Shown here one piece after another: positions 32,008-41,174 of a DNA stretch of 64,000 nucleotides. The position numbers were made by a program, and so were the translations under genes. This stretch comes from DASYRM01 sp036004405. Its GTDB lineage: Bacteria > Acidobacteriota > Vicinamibacteria > Vicinamibacterales > UBA2999. The stretch is taken from NCBI GenBank assembly GCA_036004405.1, contig DASYRM010000151.1, positions 1 to 64,000 of the forward strand, in the 5' to 3' direction. Each line of letters opens with the position of its first letter. Positions within the stretch are counted from its first letter, which is position 1. The notes beneath the pieces are model-generated. The model was not told the origin of the DNA. It did no database searches and worked only from the letters and a program-made list of their open reading frames with translations.

Positions 32008-34293
32008 TCATTCTGATACGGATGATGGCGCCGCGGTGTGCCGCAGTGCGAAGACGCTTTCGCGCGCGAGGGTCCACGGGGAGGTGACCGGCGCCCCGGC
32101 GCGGACGTTCTCGGCGCCGATCTCGAACGCCAGCGACCACTGGCCGAAGAGCGCCCGGTAGGCGTCGAGGAGACTGACGGCCGGGTCGTAGATGTGCGTG
32201 GCCTCGGAAGTGACGCCGTTCAGCTCGATCACCGTGAACTCGCCGCGCGCAAACGCGTCGGGCGAGGGGGAGCGAAGGTCGAAGCGCCCGAAGTAGAAGC
32301 CGTCGAAGCGGCGCGCTACGGCTTCGACGGCGTCCTCGAGCGCGGGTGTCGAGTAGCGTCGCCCGTCGAGGAACTCGGCGCCGCGGCAGTGGCTGCCACA
32401 GTCGCCGAGCGACATCACCGCACCGGCCGCCGGCACCGAGGCGAGTCGATCGTGCTGCTGCGCCAGGTGGAAGCGGGCCATGCACACGGCGCGCGGGTGG
32501 TCGAGAATGAGCTGTTCGAGCGTCCGCCGGCCGTCTCCGATGACGGCGGGCAGGTGCTTCTCGGTGATCGAGAGAATCACGCCGCGGGCCTCCGACGGAC
32601 GTCGCACGTAGAAGACACCGAACTCGACGCCCGGCACGTACTCCTGGATCACCACATCGCCGGTCGCGCGCTGCAGATACGCTTCGAGCTCGCCGACGCG
32701 GCGCGCCACCTTCACACCGGCGCCGCGCTCGCCCTGATCCGGCTTCAGCACGATCGGCAGCGACAGCCCGTGCGTGGCCATGAAGGCCTCGGCCGTCTGC
32801 AGGCGCGCCCGCAGCGGCAGCGCGGCGGGAATGAAGCCACTCCGCGCAATCCACGCGGCCGGCGCGCCCAGGCCGCGAAGAATGGCGAATTTCGATTCCC
32901 CCACCACGCCGCTGCTCGGAATCGCCGGATTGGCGGCGGTAAACAAGGTGATGCCGCGGTGCTTGATCGAGAGCCAGGCGATCCAGAGCGCCACAGGCGG
33001 ATACACCGCCCAGAGCGGCCAGTACTCCCAGCGTGTGAGCCGGCGCCACGACGACAGCAGCAGCCGCCGCCGCCGGTACGACAGTGCCAGGCCGAGCGAC
33101 CACAGTCCGGTGCCACCCGTGACCGCGAGCGCGCCCACGACCGCGACGTTGACTCTCCGCAGGAGAGGCACGGCACCCGGATCGAAGGGCGCGCCGGCGG
33201 CGGCGATGCGCGGGGCCTCGGCGGTGGCGCGCGTACGAACGGCGTGCCGATCCGCGCGGTCGAGGAAGTCGACGATCGACGGCCCGACGGCCGCGGTGTC
33301 GTCGAACAGCATGAAGTGGTTCTCGTCGAGCAGGCGCAGCTCGCTCTGCGGGATCAGGCGCGCGTGCTCGAGGGCTGCCTCGACCGGGACCAGCGGATCG
33401 CGGCGGCCGTGCACGATCAGCACCGGCGCGTCGAGGCGGCGCAGCATCGCCCGCAGCGGGCGCTGGTCCGAATCGTAGAAGTTGCGCGCGTAGGGCCAGG
33501 GCCCGTCGAGCCCCCCGGTGTGTGGCACCAGCGTCCGGAGCAGCCACAGGGCGCCGAGCTGAGCTCCGTGGACGGCGTGATTCAAGTGGTACTCGCCGAG
33601 CAGCTCCATCTCCTGCACGCCGACGGCCGAGAGAAGCGTGAGCGAGGCGACCGTTGACGGCGGGCGATCCACGAGATGGAGCGCCACGCCGCCGCCCATG
33701 CTGAAGCCGAGCACGTGCACCGTCTGGATTCGGAGGTGGCGCAGCAGATCGCTCACGTAGACGGCGTGCGCGCGAAAGGAGTAGTCGGGCAGGTCATGAC
33801 TGGAGGCGCCGAACCCGGGAAGATCGGGCGCAATCACGCGACGGCCGCGCAGAAACGGCATCAGGCGATCGAAGACAGCGGCGCTCCCAGGGCTGCCGTG
33901 CACCAGCAGGATCGGCGTCGCGCCGGGCGAGGCCGCGGGGACATCGCGATACGCGAGCCGCACGGTCTGCGCCAGGCGCGTGGAGCCATCGACGGCTGGC
34001 AGCGCCAGCACCTCGGTGCCCGGCGGCGCGCTCGGCGCCGCGACCGGTCCGCGTCCAGCGTGGGATGCGAACAGCACGGCCGCGTAGGCGCCAACAAGAC
34101 GCCACCGCCAGCGGTGGAGAGTCCCCGTCCGAACGAAGAGAACGGCTTCACGGCGCGCCCAGGCCCACCACTTCAGATGCCGGCTTCGCGGGCCGGTTTC
34201 AGGCTTCGGGATGTAACCAGCGCGCCCGTCCCCCCATCCAACCGGCTGACGCGCCAGAGCCCCTGGCGCCAAGGAGACTTTCGATGAAGGCAC
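32008..34293 (-). CDS. Fusion of alpha/beta hydrolase and ATP-grasp ligase
   Basis: The 761-residue protein joins two enzymes. Residues about 90-345 are an alpha/beta hydrolase with oxyanion segment HGSPGS, nucleophile Ser198 in GFSMGGG, Asp299 in HGRRDPL and His326 in DENHF. About residues 380-440 form one or two membrane-spanning stretches. Residues 443-735 resemble an ATP-grasp carboxylate ligase: ITLFTAANPAIP, VVGESKFAIL, LPIVLKPDQGERGAGV, VIQEYVPGVEFG and a late ELNGVTSEATHIYDP that should bind Mg2+-ATP. Hydrolysis and ATP-driven ligation in one membrane protein suggest lipid or peptide remodelling. The ATG at 34293 overlaps the divergent DoxX start by 10 nt, so the true start may be downstream. 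Confidence 0.8.
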   Translation of the reverse strand: MPSSKVSLAPGALARQPVGWGDGRAGYIPKPETGPRSRHLKWWAWARREAVLFVRTGTLHRWRWRLVGAYAAVLFASHAGRGPVAAPSAPPGTEVLALPAVDGSTRLAQTVRLAYRDVPAASPGATPILLVHGSPGSAAVFDRLMPFLRGRRVIAPDLPGFGASSHDLPDYSFRAHAVYVSDLLRHLRIQTVHVLGFSMGGGVALHLVDRPPSTVASLTLLSAVGVQEMELLGEYHLNHAVHGAQLGALWLLRTLVPHTGGLDGPWPYARNFYDSDQRPLRAMLRRLDAPVLIVHGRRDPLVPVEAALEHARLIPQSELRLLDENHFMLFDDTAAVGPSIVDFLDRADRHAVRTRATAEAPRIAAAGAPFDPGAVPLLRRVNVAVVGALAVTGGTGLWSLGLALSYRRRRLLLSSWRRLTRWEYWPLWAVYPPVALWIAWLSIKHRGITLFTAANPAIPSSGVVGESKFAILRGLGAPAAWIARSGFIPAALPLRARLQTAEAFMATHGLSLPIVLKPDQGERGAGVKVARRVGELEAYLQRATGDVVIQEYVPGVEFGVFYVRRPSEARGVILSITEKHLPAVIGDGRRTLEQLILDHPRAVCMARFHLAQQHDRLASVPAAGAVMSLGDCGSHCRGAEFLDGRRYSTPALEDAVEAVARRFDGFYFGRFDLRSPSPDAFARGEFTVIELNGVTSEATHIYDPAVSLLDAYRALFGQWSLAFEIGAENVRAGAPVTSPWTLARESVFALRHTAAPSSVSE

Positions 34294-34700
34294 TGAACGC
34301 GGCCCTGGTCGCCAGCTGGGTCCTGCAGCTGGTCGTGGCGGGCATCCTGCTACAGACCCTGTTCTTCAAGTTCACGGGTGCCGCCGAGTCGGTCTACATC
34401 TTCTCGACGCTCGGCGCGGAGCCATGGGGCCGCATCGGCTCGGGCGTGGTGGAGCTGATTGCGGCCATCCTGCTGCTCGTGCCGGCGACGACCACGATCG
34501 GCGCCGCGCTCGCGCTGGCCGTAATCGCCGGCGCCATCCTGAGCCATCTCACGGTGCTCGGCATCGAGGTGCAGGGCGACGGCGGGCTGCTCTTCGGGCT
34601 CGCGATCACGGTGTTCGTCGCCAGCGGCGTGATTCTCCTGCTGCGCCGCGGCGAGATCCCCATCGTCGGCTTGTGGCTCCGAACGCACTCGCTCGCATAG
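34284..34700 (+). CDS. DoxX-like four-helix membrane protein
   Basis: The 138-residue protein has an AAGGAG site upstream and four helices. FFKFTGAAESVYIFSTLG and GSGVVELIAAILLLVPATTTIGA are typical of the DoxX/SURF4-like family, linked to redox or thiosulfate-quinone chemistry in some members. It starts inside the divergent hydrolase-ligase frame, so promoters overlap coding DNA. DinB, TANGO2 and DedA genes follow closely. Confidence 0.8.
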   Translation: MKALNAALVASWVLQLVVAGILLQTLFFKFTGAAESVYIFSTLGAEPWGRIGSGVVELIAAILLLVPATTTIGAALALAVIAGAILSHLTVLGIEVQGDGGLLFGLAITVFVASGVILLLRRGEIPIVGLWLRTHSLA

Positions 34701-34725
34701 CTGACCTCCACTTCAGGAACGCGCC

Positions 34726-35247
34726 ATGACCCTTGCCGCACCCGTACAACCGCTTGCCGGCCTGCTCCAACAGATGCGCTCGATGATTGAGCGGCTGGAC
34801 GATGAGGCTTACACCATGCCCCCAATCGGCCGCTCCTCGGGGGGCGTGGGCGGTCACGTCCGGCACTGCCTGGACCACGTGGGCGCGCTCCTCAACGCGG
34901 CGCGAACCGGCGTGGTGGAATACGACCGGCGGCGGCGCGGGACCGACGTGGAGAGCTGCCGCGCGGCGGCGATTCACCAGATCGGCGAGCTCACCGCGGG
35001 GCTGGCCAGGCTCGACAACTCGGTGCTGGACGAGCCGCTGCTCGTCGAGACGCAGATCGATCCGGCCGGCGCGATGATCCTGACGCGCTCGAGCGTGTGC
35101 CGCGAAGTCGCCTTCGTGATCTCGCACACGATCCATCACAATGCCATCGTGGCGCAGCTGCTGGCTGGCCGGGATCTGACGCTCGACGCGCGGTTCGGCG
35201 TGGCCCCGGCTACGCCGGTCGAACCGGTGACCGCATGTGCACGGTAA
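34726..35247 (+). CDS. DinB-family protein
   Basis: The 173-residue four-helix bundle keeps the metal-binding histidines: GGHVRHCLDH near 42-51 and a late SHTIHHNAIVAQLL. DinB-like proteins bind divalent metal, and some act as thiol-dependent transferases. It sits between DoxX and TANGO2-type genes and overlaps the latter by 13 nt, implying one transcript. Confidence 0.85.
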   Translation: MTLAAPVQPLAGLLQQMRSMIERLDDEAYTMPPIGRSSGGVGGHVRHCLDHVGALLNAARTGVVEYDRRRRGTDVESCRAAAIHQIGELTAGLARLDNSVLDEPLLVETQIDPAGAMILTRSSVCREVAFVISHTIHHNAIVAQLLAGRDLTLDARFGVAPATPVEPVTACAR

Positions 35248-36011
35248 CCGTGGTGCCCAGGTCGCGCCTGTCGTCGGCCGCCTGGGCGGTCGACCCGCTG
35301 CTGCTGCGGCTGGTCTCCAACCGCGACGAGCAGCGGGCGCGCGCCGATGCGTTGCCGCCCGTCCTGCAGGCGATCGAGGGGCGCCGCGTCGTGGCGCCTC
35401 TGGATCCCGAGAGCGGCGGGACGTGGATCGCCGTCAACGACGGCGGCCTGGTGTTCGCGCTGCTCAACGCGAATTCCGCAGCGCGGCCGACCGCCGACGG
35501 CCTGAGCCGCGGCGGACTGATCCCCCAGCTGGCCGGCGCGGGATCGATGAGCGAGGCGCTCGCGCGAGTGCTCGACGCCAGGGCAGAGCGCTACCGGCCG
35601 TTCCGCCTGCTGATGCTCGACGCGTCCCAGCTGGTCGAGTGCTGGGTGGAAGATGGACGTCTGCGCTACCGGCGCGCGTACCTGCACGGCCCGGTGATGC
35701 GCACATCATCGAGCCTCGGTGATGCGGTGGTGGAAGGGCCGCGGCGGACGCTCTTTCGACGCTTCTTCCGCGGGTCCGCCCAGGCGGCCGCGGCGCAGGA
35801 CGCCTTCCACGATCACCAGTGGCCGGGACGCGAGGACGTGAGCGTCCGGATGCAGCGCGCCGACGCGCGCACCGTCAGCCGCACGGTGGTCGAGGTGAGC
35901 GCGGGTTACGCCACGATGATCTACCACGCGGCCCAACCCGAGCTCCGCGCGCGAGTGGTACTGCCGCTGGCGGGATCGACATCGCTCGCAGGCGCGCGGC
36001 GATGTTCCTGA
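35235..36011 (+). CDS. TANGO2/NRDE family protein
   Basis: The 258-residue protein begins MCT, with the conserved second-position Cys, followed by LVSNRDEQRARA, the NRDE signature. It also has GGTWIAVNDGGLVFALLN and SRGGLIPQL. Family members are N-terminal-nucleophile-like proteins linked in animals to haem or lipid traffic. The bacterial role is unclear. It overlaps its neighbours by 13 and 10 nt. Confidence 0.85.
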   Translation: MCTVTVVPRSRLSSAAWAVDPLLLRLVSNRDEQRARADALPPVLQAIEGRRVVAPLDPESGGTWIAVNDGGLVFALLNANSAARPTADGLSRGGLIPQLAGAGSMSEALARVLDARAERYRPFRLLMLDASQLVECWVEDGRLRYRRAYLHGPVMRTSSSLGDAVVEGPRRTLFRRFFRGSAQAAAAQDAFHDHQWPGREDVSVRMQRADARTVSRTVVEVSAGYATMIYHAAQPELRARVVLPLAGSTSLAGARRCS

Positions 36012-36580
36012 GTTTCACGACGCTGGCCGGCCTGGCTGCCGGCACCCTGCTGTCCGAGGACCTGACGTCGATCGGCGCCGGGCTGCTGGTCCGCGACGGA
36101 CAGCTGGGCGCCGCGGGCGCCGTGCTCGCGTGCTCCGCGGGTGTCTATCTGGGCGACCTCGGACTGTGGGCGGCGGGCCGGCTGCTCGGACGGCGGTTGC
36201 TGGTACTGCCGTGGCTCGCGTGCCGGCTCGACGAAGCGGCGCTCGAAGCGCTTGCCGCCCGGCTGGACTCACGGCTCGGGGCCGTCGTACTCGGCAGCCG
36301 TTTCCTGCCCGGCAGCCGGCTGCCCATGTTCGTCGCGGCCGGCATCTGGGGCCGCCGCCCGTGGGCGTTCGTCGCCTGGTCACTGCTGGCCGTCCTCCTA
36401 TGGACGCCACTGCTCGTCCTGCTCACGGCCTGGTTCGGGCCGTCGCTCACGAACCCGATCGTCGGCGAGCTCGGCAACACGTTCCGGTGGGCGATCACCA
36501 CCGCATCGCTGTTCGTCGTGATCCGCCTCGCCGTTCGCGTCGTCGCCATCGCGCCCCGGGCAATCAATCCGCTCGACTGA
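36002..36580 (+). CDS. DedA/VTT-family membrane protein
   Basis: The 192-residue protein has about five helices. The family blocks are AGVYLGDLGLWAAGRLLGRR, GSRFLPGSRLPMFVAAG (the conserved Arg-x3-Pro-Gly element) and WTPLLVLLTAWFG. DedA proteins move lipid carriers such as undecaprenyl phosphate or support the proton motive force. It overlaps the TANGO2 gene by 10 nt. Confidence 0.85.
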   Translation: MFLSFTTLAGLAAGTLLSEDLTSIGAGLLVRDGQLGAAGAVLACSAGVYLGDLGLWAAGRLLGRRLLVLPWLACRLDEAALEALAARLDSRLGAVVLGSRFLPGSRLPMFVAAGIWGRRPWAFVAWSLLAVLLWTPLLVLLTAWFGPSLTNPIVGELGNTFRWAITTASLFVVIRLAVRVVAIAPRAINPLD

Positions 36581-36623
36581 TCGAAACCTGCGACTCGCCG
36601 CGCAGGATACAATCCCGGACACG

Positions 36624-36929
36624 ATGCCGAAGCTGGTCGTCCTGTATCCACCGCCCACCGATGTCGCCACCTTCGAGCGCCGCTATGGCGCCGAGCACGC
36701 GCCGATGGTCCTCGAGAAGATTCCGGGCCTGAAGAAGTTCGTCGCCGCACAGGTACTGGGCGCACCGGCTGGTGCCGCTGCATATCAGCGCGTCGCCGAG
36801 CTGTACTTCGACTCGATGGAGGCGCTGCAGGCGGCGATGGACTCCGAGGGCGGGCAGGTTGCGGTCGCCCACGCCATCGAGATCTCGACGGGCGGCCCGC
36901 CGGTCGTCCTGATTGCCGAAGACGACTAG
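36624..36929 (+). CDS. EthD-domain protein
   Basis: The 101-residue ferredoxin-like protein has LVVLYPPPTDVATFERRYGAEHAPMV, the EthD signature with His at the conserved position, and VAELYFDSMEALQAAM. EthD was first seen with ether-degrading P450s, but most copies have no known role. A TACAAT -10-like hexamer (36608-36613) lies just 10 nt before the ATG, suggesting a very short leader. Confidence 0.82.
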   Translation: MPKLVVLYPPPTDVATFERRYGAEHAPMVLEKIPGLKKFVAAQVLGAPAGAAAYQRVAELYFDSMEALQAAMDSEGGQVAVAHAIEISTGGPPVVLIAEDD

Positions 36930-36938
36930 AGGGAGCCC

Positions 36939-38570
36939 TCAGCCCATTCGCGGCTGCAACGTCCGGCTGAACACGGATACGCCATTGATGTCGCGCAGGT
37001 CCACCGTCATGTCGCCGCCCTGCGCCGAGATGTTGACCTCGCCAAAGAATTGCAAGCCGCTGAACGGCGACAGGTTCGACTGTCCCGCCGGCGGCGCCTT
37101 GTAGAACACCACCTGCGGGCCGAAGGTGCCGTCCAGGGCGTTGGGGCCGAAGCTGCCGGCGTTCAGCGGGCCGGCCACGAACTCCCAGAAGCCGTCGAAG
37201 TTCCGGAAGGCAGCTTTGGCGGGATCGTAGTAGTGCGCGGCACAGTAGTGCACGTCGGCCGTGAGCCACACCACGTTCCGCACTTTTTCCTGTTTGAGGT
37301 GCCCGAGCAGCTCCGCGAACTCCAGCTCCCGGCCCTTCGGACTGCCGCTTTCGCCGTTGGCCACCGCCTCCCAGCGCGGTACGCCGCCGGGCAGGAACCC
37401 GTCGCCGATGTTCAGCCCCAGCGGCATGTCGGCAGCCACCACCTTCCACACCGCGCGTGAATTCTCGAGCCCCGCTTTCAGCCAATCCAGCTGTTCGCGT
37501 CCCAGGAACAGTGTCTGCTCGCTCGGGGCTAGCTGCAGGTTCGCCGAGTTCGGTCCGCGATACGAGCGCATGTCGAGGACGAACAGCTCGAGAAGCGGAC
37601 CGTAGCTGTACTTGCGATACACCCGCTGCGACTCGCGGGCGTCGAACGGCCGCATGGGCGCGTACTCGAGAAACGCCCGGGCGCCGCGCGCGATCAAAAG
37701 CGGCACGTTCTTTTCGGTGTAGCGGGCGTCGCCCGAGAGGTCCTTCGAATCCGACCAGTTGTTGGTGACCTCGTGGTCGTCCCACTGCCAGATCTGCGGC
37801 ACCTCGGCATTGAAGCGACGCACGTTCTCGTCGAGCAGGTTGTAGCGATGACGCCCGCGGAACTCGTTGAGCGTCTCGGCTACTTTCGAAACCTCGGGCG
37901 TCACGATGTTGTTCCAGAGCAGGCCGTTCTCGGCCACGACCGACGCCGCAATCGGCCCGTCGGCGTAGATGGTGTCGCCGCTGTGGATGAAGAAGAGCGG
38001 GTCGCGCTGCCGCATCGTCTCGTAGATGCGCATGCCGCCCCACCCCGGGTTGATGCCCCAGCCCTGACCAGCGGTGTCGCCGCCCCAGACGAATCGCAGA
38101 TCCGTGCGCGCGTGCCCCAGTTCGTGGCCCTCGCCGGTGAGCGGGTCGGGCGGTACCACGAAGCGGCCGAGCACCGGCTCGCTGATCGCCCTGGCATTGT
38201 CGAGACTCTGGAACGCCACCCGCACGAACACCTCGCTGCCGGCCTCGAGCCCCTCGAGCTCCTGGCGCGCCGTGAAGTCGGTCGTCTCGAGCGCGTGCGG
38301 TCCGACGAGACGGCTGGCGTTGGTGAACGACTCGTTGTAGGACCAGTCGACCAGCATCCGGGCCGGTCGGTCGCTGCGGCTCCACACCACCGCCGATCCG
38401 TTGGCGGGGTCGCCGACGTGGAGCCCCTGCAGGGCCTGCGGACGTTCGGCGGCCGACACGATGACCGCGGGCGCCTGTTTGAAGGCCCACGCGGGAAGCG
38501 CCACGCCCGTGGCGGTGGCAGCGGCAGCTCTCAGGAATCCTCGACGCGACGACAGCAGCGGGTAGCGCAT
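36939..38570 (-). CDS. phoD: PhoD-like alkaline phosphatase, Tat-exported
   Basis: The 543-residue protein starts with a Tat signal (SSRRGFLRAAAATATGVALPAWA). It has an N-terminal beta domain and a metallophosphatase core: WGGDTAGQGWGINP, FIHSGDTIYADG, WQWDDHEVTNNWSD, VLDMRSYRG and WLTADVHYCAAHYYDP. These match PhoD, a Ca/Fe phosphodiesterase/monoesterase that releases phosphate outside the cell. I chose ATG 38570 so that the Tat motif sits at the N-terminus. No Pho-box was identified. Confidence 0.9.
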   Translation of the reverse strand: MRYPLLSSRRGFLRAAAATATGVALPAWAFKQAPAVIVSAAERPQALQGLHVGDPANGSAVVWSRSDRPARMLVDWSYNESFTNASRLVGPHALETTDFTARQELEGLEAGSEVFVRVAFQSLDNARAISEPVLGRFVVPPDPLTGEGHELGHARTDLRFVWGGDTAGQGWGINPGWGGMRIYETMRQRDPLFFIHSGDTIYADGPIAASVVAENGLLWNNIVTPEVSKVAETLNEFRGRHRYNLLDENVRRFNAEVPQIWQWDDHEVTNNWSDSKDLSGDARYTEKNVPLLIARGARAFLEYAPMRPFDARESQRVYRKYSYGPLLELFVLDMRSYRGPNSANLQLAPSEQTLFLGREQLDWLKAGLENSRAVWKVVAADMPLGLNIGDGFLPGGVPRWEAVANGESGSPKGRELEFAELLGHLKQEKVRNVVWLTADVHYCAAHYYDPAKAAFRNFDGFWEFVAGPLNAGSFGPNALDGTFGPQVVFYKAPPAGQSNLSPFSGLQFFGEVNISAQGGDMTVDLRDINGVSVFSRTLQPRMG

Positions 38571-38685
38571 GGCCACCGACTCTACGAACGGGGTGTTACG
38601 GCGGCGAGGGCGCAGTTCCACGCCGCCGTAAATTTCCGCGAGCCGCCGGGATGGTCTGGCAGATCGAGAGACCTGTGCCGACGAG

Positions 38686-39495
38686 CTACTGCTCCTGATA
38701 GAACACGCTGAGGCCGCCGTCCACGAAGTACGTAGACCCGGTGACGTAGTCGCTGTCGCTCGACGCCAGGAACACCGCCAGGCTCGACACGTCGGCCGGC
38801 TTGCCCAGCCGGGCCAGCGGGATCTGCCCGACCAGCGACTGCAGCTTCACCGGATCGTGCAGCAGCGCCGAATTGATTGGCGTGTCGATCGCGCCGGGCG
38901 CGATGCTGTTGATCGTGATTCCGAGCGGCCCCAGCTCCACGGCCAGCGTCCTCGTGAGCATCCGGACGCCGCCCTTGCTGGCGCAGTAAGCGGCAAAGTT
39001 CGGAAACGCCATCTCCTCGTGCACCGAGCTCACGTTGACGATCTTGCCGGGCCGGCCGGCCGCGACACACCGGCGCACGAACGCCTGGGTGGCAAAGAAG
39101 ACGCCCTTGAGGTTGACGTCCAGCACCGCGTCGAAATCGTGCTCGGTGACGTCGACGAACGCGGCGTGCTTCTCGATGCCGGCGTTGTTGACCAGCACGT
39201 CGAGGCCGTCGAGCGCCGCGACGCTCTCGGCGACCAGCCGCTGCACGTCGGCGACGTCGCCGAGGTTCGCCTTGATGCTGGCGCCGCGGCGGCCGAGCGC
39301 CTGGATCTGGGAGAGCGCTTCGTCGGCGCCCCGTGGATCGCTGTTGTAGTTGACGACGACGTCGGCGCCCTCCCGCGCGAGGCGCAACGCGATGCCGTAG
39401 CCGATGCCTTTGCTGCTCCCCGTGACGAGCGCCTTGCGGCCGAGCAGACGGCCGGTGCCTGCAGCCGCCTGCGGGGCCATGGTCATGGTGTCCAT
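38686..39495 (-). CDS. SDR-family dehydrogenase (glucose 1-dehydrogenase-like)
   Basis: The 269-residue protein has GRKALVTGSSKGIGYGIA, NNAG, the Ser-Tyr-Lys triad (VNVSSVHEE, YCASKGG) and a SDYVTGSTYFVDGG end. It is a classical SDR with NAD(P)H specificity of the VVVNYNS type, which favours NADP. The substrate could be a sugar or another alcohol. AAGGGTGG precedes ATG 39495, and the SMP-30 gene ends 11 nt upstream, so glucose or gluconate chemistry is possible. Confidence 0.85.
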   Translation of the reverse strand: MDTMTMAPQAAAGTGRLLGRKALVTGSSKGIGYGIALRLAREGADVVVNYNSDPRGADEALSQIQALGRRGASIKANLGDVADVQRLVAESVAALDGLDVLVNNAGIEKHAAFVDVTEHDFDAVLDVNLKGVFFATQAFVRRCVAAGRPGKIVNVSSVHEEMAFPNFAAYCASKGGVRMLTRTLAVELGPLGITINSIAPGAIDTPINSALLHDPVKLQSLVGQIPLARLGKPADVSSLAVFLASSDSDYVTGSTYFVDGGLSVFYQEQ

Positions 39496-39506
39496 CGTGC
39501 CACCCT

Positions 39507-41174
39507 TCAATTGGTGTGCGCGGCCGGCGGGAGGCCGGGACGCACGCCTGGAATGTTGAGGCGCAGGCGATACAGTCCGGTCTGCGCCGTGAGGAAGAGC
39601 GTGCGACCGTCGTCACCGCCCCACGCGAGGTTGTGCGGATGCTCGGGGCCCACGATCGTCCCGAGGTGCCGCCCCTCAGGCGACAAGATCCACAGCCCGC
39701 CGGGACCTGACACGTAGAGATTGCCGCGCACGTCCACTTTCACGCCGTCGAGCGCGTCCTCGCCGGGCGCGGACGTCATGTCGAAGAACGGCTCGCCCTT
39801 CCCGAGCGTGGCGTCGGCATTGACGGGGTAGCGCATCACGACCTTCTTCTTCGGGTCCCAGTTGGCCACGTAGAGGTAACGCTCGTCGGGCGAGAAAGCG
39901 ATCCCGTTCGGCCCCTCGAGATCCTTCGACACCAGGCGCAGCGCGCCGTCCTTGAGCGAGAACACGCCGCTGAAGGGCAGCTCCTTCCGGCGGTCGGCGA
40001 ACGCCTTCGGCAGGCCGAACGGCGGATCGGTGAAGAACAACGCGCCGTCGGAGCGGTAGACGAGGTCGTTCGGGCTGTTGAGCCGTTTGCCGTCGTAGTG
40101 GTCCGCCAACACGGTGACGGCGCCGGTCTTCTCGATGCGAATCACGCGGCGGTTGCCGTGCTGGTCGATGGTCACGCGCCCCTCGGCATCGAGCGTGATG
40201 CCGTTCGAGCCCGGCTGGCCGTACTCGGCCACGTCGGCGCCGCTGTAGCCGCTCTTGGTGCGAAACACCGATATCTGGCCATCGGGCGTCCAGCGGTAGA
40301 TCGTGTTGGCGTTGGGATCGCTGAACAGCAGATAGCCGTCCGGGACCCACACCGGGCCCTCGGTGAAGATGAAGCCGTCGGCCAGCTTGTCCATGGTGAG
40401 ACCCGTGGGCACGATGGCGTCGAGCGCCGGATCCAGGCGCCGCACCTCGGCCTTCACTTCCGCCTTCCGGCCCACGCGCCCGCTGGCGTAGAAGTCGAAC
40501 GTCGCCGAGCGAATCCACACGAAGTTGCCCGGCGGGTTCGAGAGCGGTCCGTTGGCGCCGAAGACCGCAAGCTGGATCTTCTGGCCCGGCACGGCCGCGC
40601 GCGCGATCACGACCCGGTTGGGCGCGTTGAACCCTTTGATGAACTGCGCCCCGGTCTGGCCGAGCGCGACCGGCAGCATCCCGTTCACCCAGACCTCGGC
40701 GTAGTCGTCCACGACCACCTCGAAGACCACGGTCGATCCCGCGGTGGCAAACGATCCGACTTTCTCGGGGATCGTCACGTTCAGCCGATACCAGCCGAAC
40801 GAGAGACGTCCATTGGTACGGCGCCCCTCGAGGTCCTGGGGCCGGAACGTCGTCCATCCGGAATCGTCGAACTCGGCGGCTCCGGCGTGCGGCGCGATGT
40901 CGTAGGCACGGTTTGGCGCGCCCGAGGCGCGCAGGTCGGGACCGGGCGCCCGGTGCTCGACCTCGACGATGCGCGCATCGCTGTAGCGCCACTGGCCGTT
41001 GACGGCCGCGACGCCGTCGTCGGTGGCGAGGTCCACGATGGCATCGGGCCGCACCACCGGCACATCCGACGTCGCTTGTGCGACGGCCGGCGTCGCTGTC
41101 AGCGCCACCAGGCACACAACGCCCAGTGTTCTTGCCTGCTCACCTGCCCACCTGCCTGCCTGCCCTCGGGTCAT
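39507..41174 (-). CDS. Secreted SMP-30/gluconolactonase-like protein with N-terminal sandwich domain
   Basis: The 555-residue protein has a signal peptide ending TPAVAQA, a galactose-binding-like beta sandwich (WYRLNVTIPEKV, VVFEVVVDDYAEVWVNG) and a six-blade SMP-30 propeller from about residue 265. The propeller has FTEGPVWVPDGYLLFSD (metal Glu), LNSPNDLVYRSDGALFFTDPPFG (Asn/Asp) and DGVKVDVRGNLYVSG. It should hydrolyse a sugar lactone in the periplasm. The start ATG overlaps the GlcG-cupin stop by one base. The first 20 residues are encoded by a CAGG-based short repeat. Confidence 0.85.
   Translation of the reverse strand: MTRGQAGRWAGEQARTLGVVCLVALTATPAVAQATSDVPVVRPDAIVDLATDDGVAAVNGQWRYSDARIVEVEHRAPGPDLRASGAPNRAYDIAPHAGAAEFDDSGWTTFRPQDLEGRRTNGRLSFGWYRLNVTIPEKVGSFATAGSTVVFEVVVDDYAEVWVNGMLPVALGQTGAQFIKGFNAPNRVVIARAAVPGQKIQLAVFGANGPLSNPPGNFVWIRSATFDFYASGRVGRKAEVKAEVRRLDPALDAIVPTGLTMDKLADGFIFTEGPVWVPDGYLLFSDPNANTIYRWTPDGQISVFRTKSGYSGADVAEYGQPGSNGITLDAEGRVTIDQHGNRRVIRIEKTGAVTVLADHYDGKRLNSPNDLVYRSDGALFFTDPPFGLPKAFADRRKELPFSGVFSLKDGALRLVSKDLEGPNGIAFSPDERYLYVANWDPKKKVVMRYPVNADATLGKGEPFFDMTSAPGEDALDGVKVDVRGNLYVSGPGGLWILSPEGRHLGTIVGPEHPHNLAWGGDDGRTLFLTAQTGLYRLRLNIPGVRPGLPPAAHTN
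41131..41170 (-). repeat. CAGG-based short tandem repeat at the SMP-30 gene start
   Basis: On the coding strand, CAGG units at 4-8 nt spacing (CAGGTGGG, CAGGTGAG, CAGGCAAG) encode the first residues GQAGRWAGEQA before the signal helix. Unit change would shift the frame. Confidence 0.55.
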
